Assembly: GCF_003703395.1 (NCBI RefSeq)
Contig: NZ_RDQN01000001.1
Location: forward strand, 1-64,000
DNA length: 64,000 nt
Reading direction: 5' to 3'
From: Pseudoxanthomonas spadix
Lineage (GTDB): Bacteria > Pseudomonadota > Gammaproteobacteria > Xanthomonadales > Xanthomonadaceae
In this document: in pieces, positions 62,657 through 64,000 of the stretch
How the letters are laid out: every line of letters starts with the position of its first letter
How positions within the stretch are numbered: position 1 is the stretch's first letter
Position numbers and translations under genes: made by a program
Notes under the pieces: model-generated
What the model saw: only the letters and a program-made list of their open reading frames with translations
Database searches by the model: none
Told to the model about the DNA's origin: nothing

Positions 62657-64000
62657 TCAAGCGCCGGCGCCGAACGGCAGCAGCGGGCCGCCCATCCACA
62701 GCCAGCGCGCCATCCACGCCGTGGCCAGGGCGATCAGCATCGTCAGCGGCACGCCCACGCGCAGGAAGTCGCCGAAGGTGTACTGGCCCGGATTGAGGAT
62801 CAGCAGGTTGCCGTGGTGGCCGATCGGGGTCAGGAACGAGGCCACCGCACCCACCGCGATGCACATGACGAATGGGGTCGGCGACTGGCCCAGCGTTGTA
62901 GCCATGGCCAGGGCGATCGGGGTCAGCAGCACGGTGGTGGCTGCATCTGACAGGATCTGGGTCAGCAGCGCGGCGCTGGCGAACATCACCAGCAGCAGGG
63001 TCAGCGCGCTCCAGCCCTGCGCGTGCGCACTCAGGATGTCGGCAAACCAGGCTGCCGTGCCGGTCTTCTCCATCGCCAGTCCCAACGGGATCACCCCGGC
63101 GATCATCACGAAGATGCGCACATCGATTTCCTGGTAGGCGCGCTCGATGCCGACGCAGCGGCTGATCACCATCGCCACCGCGCCGGCCAGGAAGGCGATC
63201 TGCGGACTCAGCCAGCCGCTGGCGGCGGCGACCACCGAGGCGACCATGATCGCCAAGGCCAGCGGGGCGCGCTTGCGGGTGCGCTTCTGCGCCTGAAACG
63301 GCATCAGCATCAGGAAGCCGTGATGCTGGGCGAGCTTGCCGAAGGTCTGCTGGCGGCCCCACAGCACCAGCAGGTCGCCTTCCTCCAGCTTCAGCTCGGA
63401 CAGCTCGCCATGCAGCCAGCCTTCCTTGCGCCACAGGCCCACGACCACCACGCCCAGGGTGTGCAGGAAGTCGATGCTGGACACGCTGCGGCCGATGAAC
63501 TCGGAGTTCGGCGCGACCACCGCCTGGACCAGCTGCTCCTCGCCCAGCAGTTCGGTCTGGCGGCCATCGCCTTCCTTGGGCTGCTCGCCGTACTTGACCA
63601 CTGCGTGCAGCGACAGGCCGGGCTCGTCCTTGATCGAGGCGATCTCGTCGGGCGAGGCACGCACCAGCAGGACATCACCCTGTCGCAGCGGGCTGTCGGC
63701 CTGCTGGTTGCGCCGGCGCATGCCGTAGCGCAGCCAGTCCACCACCTGCAGGCGCTCGTCGAAGTGCTCGCGGAACTGGCCGTAGGTCTTGCCGATCCAC
63801 GGCGAGCCTTCGTCCACCACCAGCTCGGTGTAGTAGCGCTCCAGGCGCATGTAGCTTTCGCTGCCGGCTTCGCCCGAACGCTTGGGCACCAGCCAGCGGC
63901 CCAGCAGCATGTAGGCGGTGCCGATCAACACCAGCACCGCGCCGATCGGGGTGATGGTGAAAAACCCCAGGCCTTGGCTGCCGGTGCGCTTGAGCAGGTC
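62657..64000 (-). CDS. SLC13-family permease with TrkA-C domains (5' end outside window)
   Basis: The last 447 codons of a membrane transporter; the frame is still open at 64000. The visible part has a hydrophobic segment (ITPIGAVLVLIGTAYMLLG), two cytoplasmic TrkA-C (RCK_C) domains (RQGDVLLVRASPDEIASI and LEEGDLLVLWGRQQTFGKL), then about seven helices including FVMIAGVIPLGLAMEKTG and the signature TPIGHHGNLLILNPGQYTFGDFLRVG. This layout is that of the SLC13/CitT-related permeases with inserted TrkA-C pairs. The substrate, possibly sulfate or a dicarboxylate, cannot be deduced. Confidence 0.9.
   Translation of the reverse strand, partial: DLLKRTGSQGLGFFTITPIGAVLVLIGTAYMLLGRWLVPKRSGEAGSESYMRLERYYTELVVDEGSPWIGKTYGQFREHFDERLQVVDWLRYGMRRRNQQADSPLRQGDVLLVRASPDEIASIKDEPGLSLHAVVKYGEQPKEGDGRQTELLGEEQLVQAVVAPNSEFIGRSVSSIDFLHTLGVVVVGLWRKEGWLHGELSELKLEEGDLLVLWGRQQTFGKLAQHHGFLMLMPFQAQKRTRKRAPLALAIMVASVVAAASGWLSPQIAFLAGAVAMVISRCVGIERAYQEIDVRIFVMIAGVIPLGLAMEKTGTAAWFADILSAHAQGWSALTLLLVMFASAALLTQILSDAATTVLLTPIALAMATTLGQSPTPFVMCIAVGAVASFLTPIGHHGNLLILNPGQYTFGDFLRVGVPLTMLIALATAWMARWLWMGGPLLPFGAGA

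Noticed and set aside
59697-63137. 1146-codon plus-strand ORF opposite tpm, parC and the permease
   Set aside because: It spans three real genes on the other strand and has a His-Ala-Gly-rich composition with no family motif.

Overview
This window is GC-rich chromosomal DNA from a gammaproteobacterium. Its gene order and protein sequences point to the family Xanthomonadaceae (Xanthomonas / Stenotrophomonas / Pseudoxanthomonas / Lysobacter group); I cannot fix the genus. The main clues are the leuS-lptE-holA-nadD-rsfS-rlmH block, the maf-rng-yhdP-tldD-darP-pmbA block, the map-glnD-dapD-yffB-dapE block, a 292-residue EF-Ts starting at GTG, REP elements with their RAYT transposase, and an Oar-like TonB receptor beside TPR-sulfotransferases.

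Layout. 1-707: 5' end of an IS630-type transposase and a ParE-type toxin-antitoxin pair. 736-6193 (minus): a cyanophycin operon, cphB > cphA > a CphA-like Mur ligase without the ATP-grasp domain. 6502-8321: tRNA-Arg(CCT), a thioredoxin-TPR protein and a DUF998 membrane protein. 8416-15142 (plus): leuS, lptE, holA, nadD, rsfS, rlmH, broken between holA and nadD by an 830-bp tandem repeat array. 15247-21563 (minus): two 522-residue TPR-sulfotransferases and an Oar-like TonB receptor. 21807-32740: SIMPL protein, maf, rng, yhdP, tldD, darP, pmbA, with two more repeat-filled gaps. 32861-36034: DUF4870, DUF1800 and DUF1501 genes. 36072-38300: an accessory patch with a second toxin-antitoxin pair (toxin frameshifted), an attC-like remnant, a decayed copy of the ispA 3' end and a 2-hydroxyacid dehydrogenase. 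38328-43284: ispA, xseB, tilS, an ankyrin protein, radA. 43329-44002: a RAYT gene bracketed by inverted REPs. 44068-49943: tsf, rpsB, map, glnD. 49978-53235: dapD, yffB, a lipoprotein, dapE. 53275-55169: asnB behind what looks like a complete asparagine attenuator. 55170-64000: a beta-helix protein, a response regulator, penicillin acylase, a thiopurine methyltransferase, parC and the 3' part of an SLC13-type permease.

Best find. Upstream of asnB is a 30-codon leader ORF with six Asn codons within twelve. It is followed by a strong intrinsic terminator whose 5' arm is perfectly complementary over 10 nt to a segment lying just after the Asn codons. This is the geometry of a classical ribosome-mediated attenuator, here apparently sensing Asn-tRNA, and I know of no description of one for asparagine in this group.

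Other notable signals are the heptamer/72-bp array that has replaced the normal nadD start and leaves one open frame from the holA stop into NadD, a REP that supplies the start codon of dapE, two homologous toxin-antitoxin loci whose toxin genes both carry frame lesions, and the duplicated ispA tail flanking a likely acquired gene.
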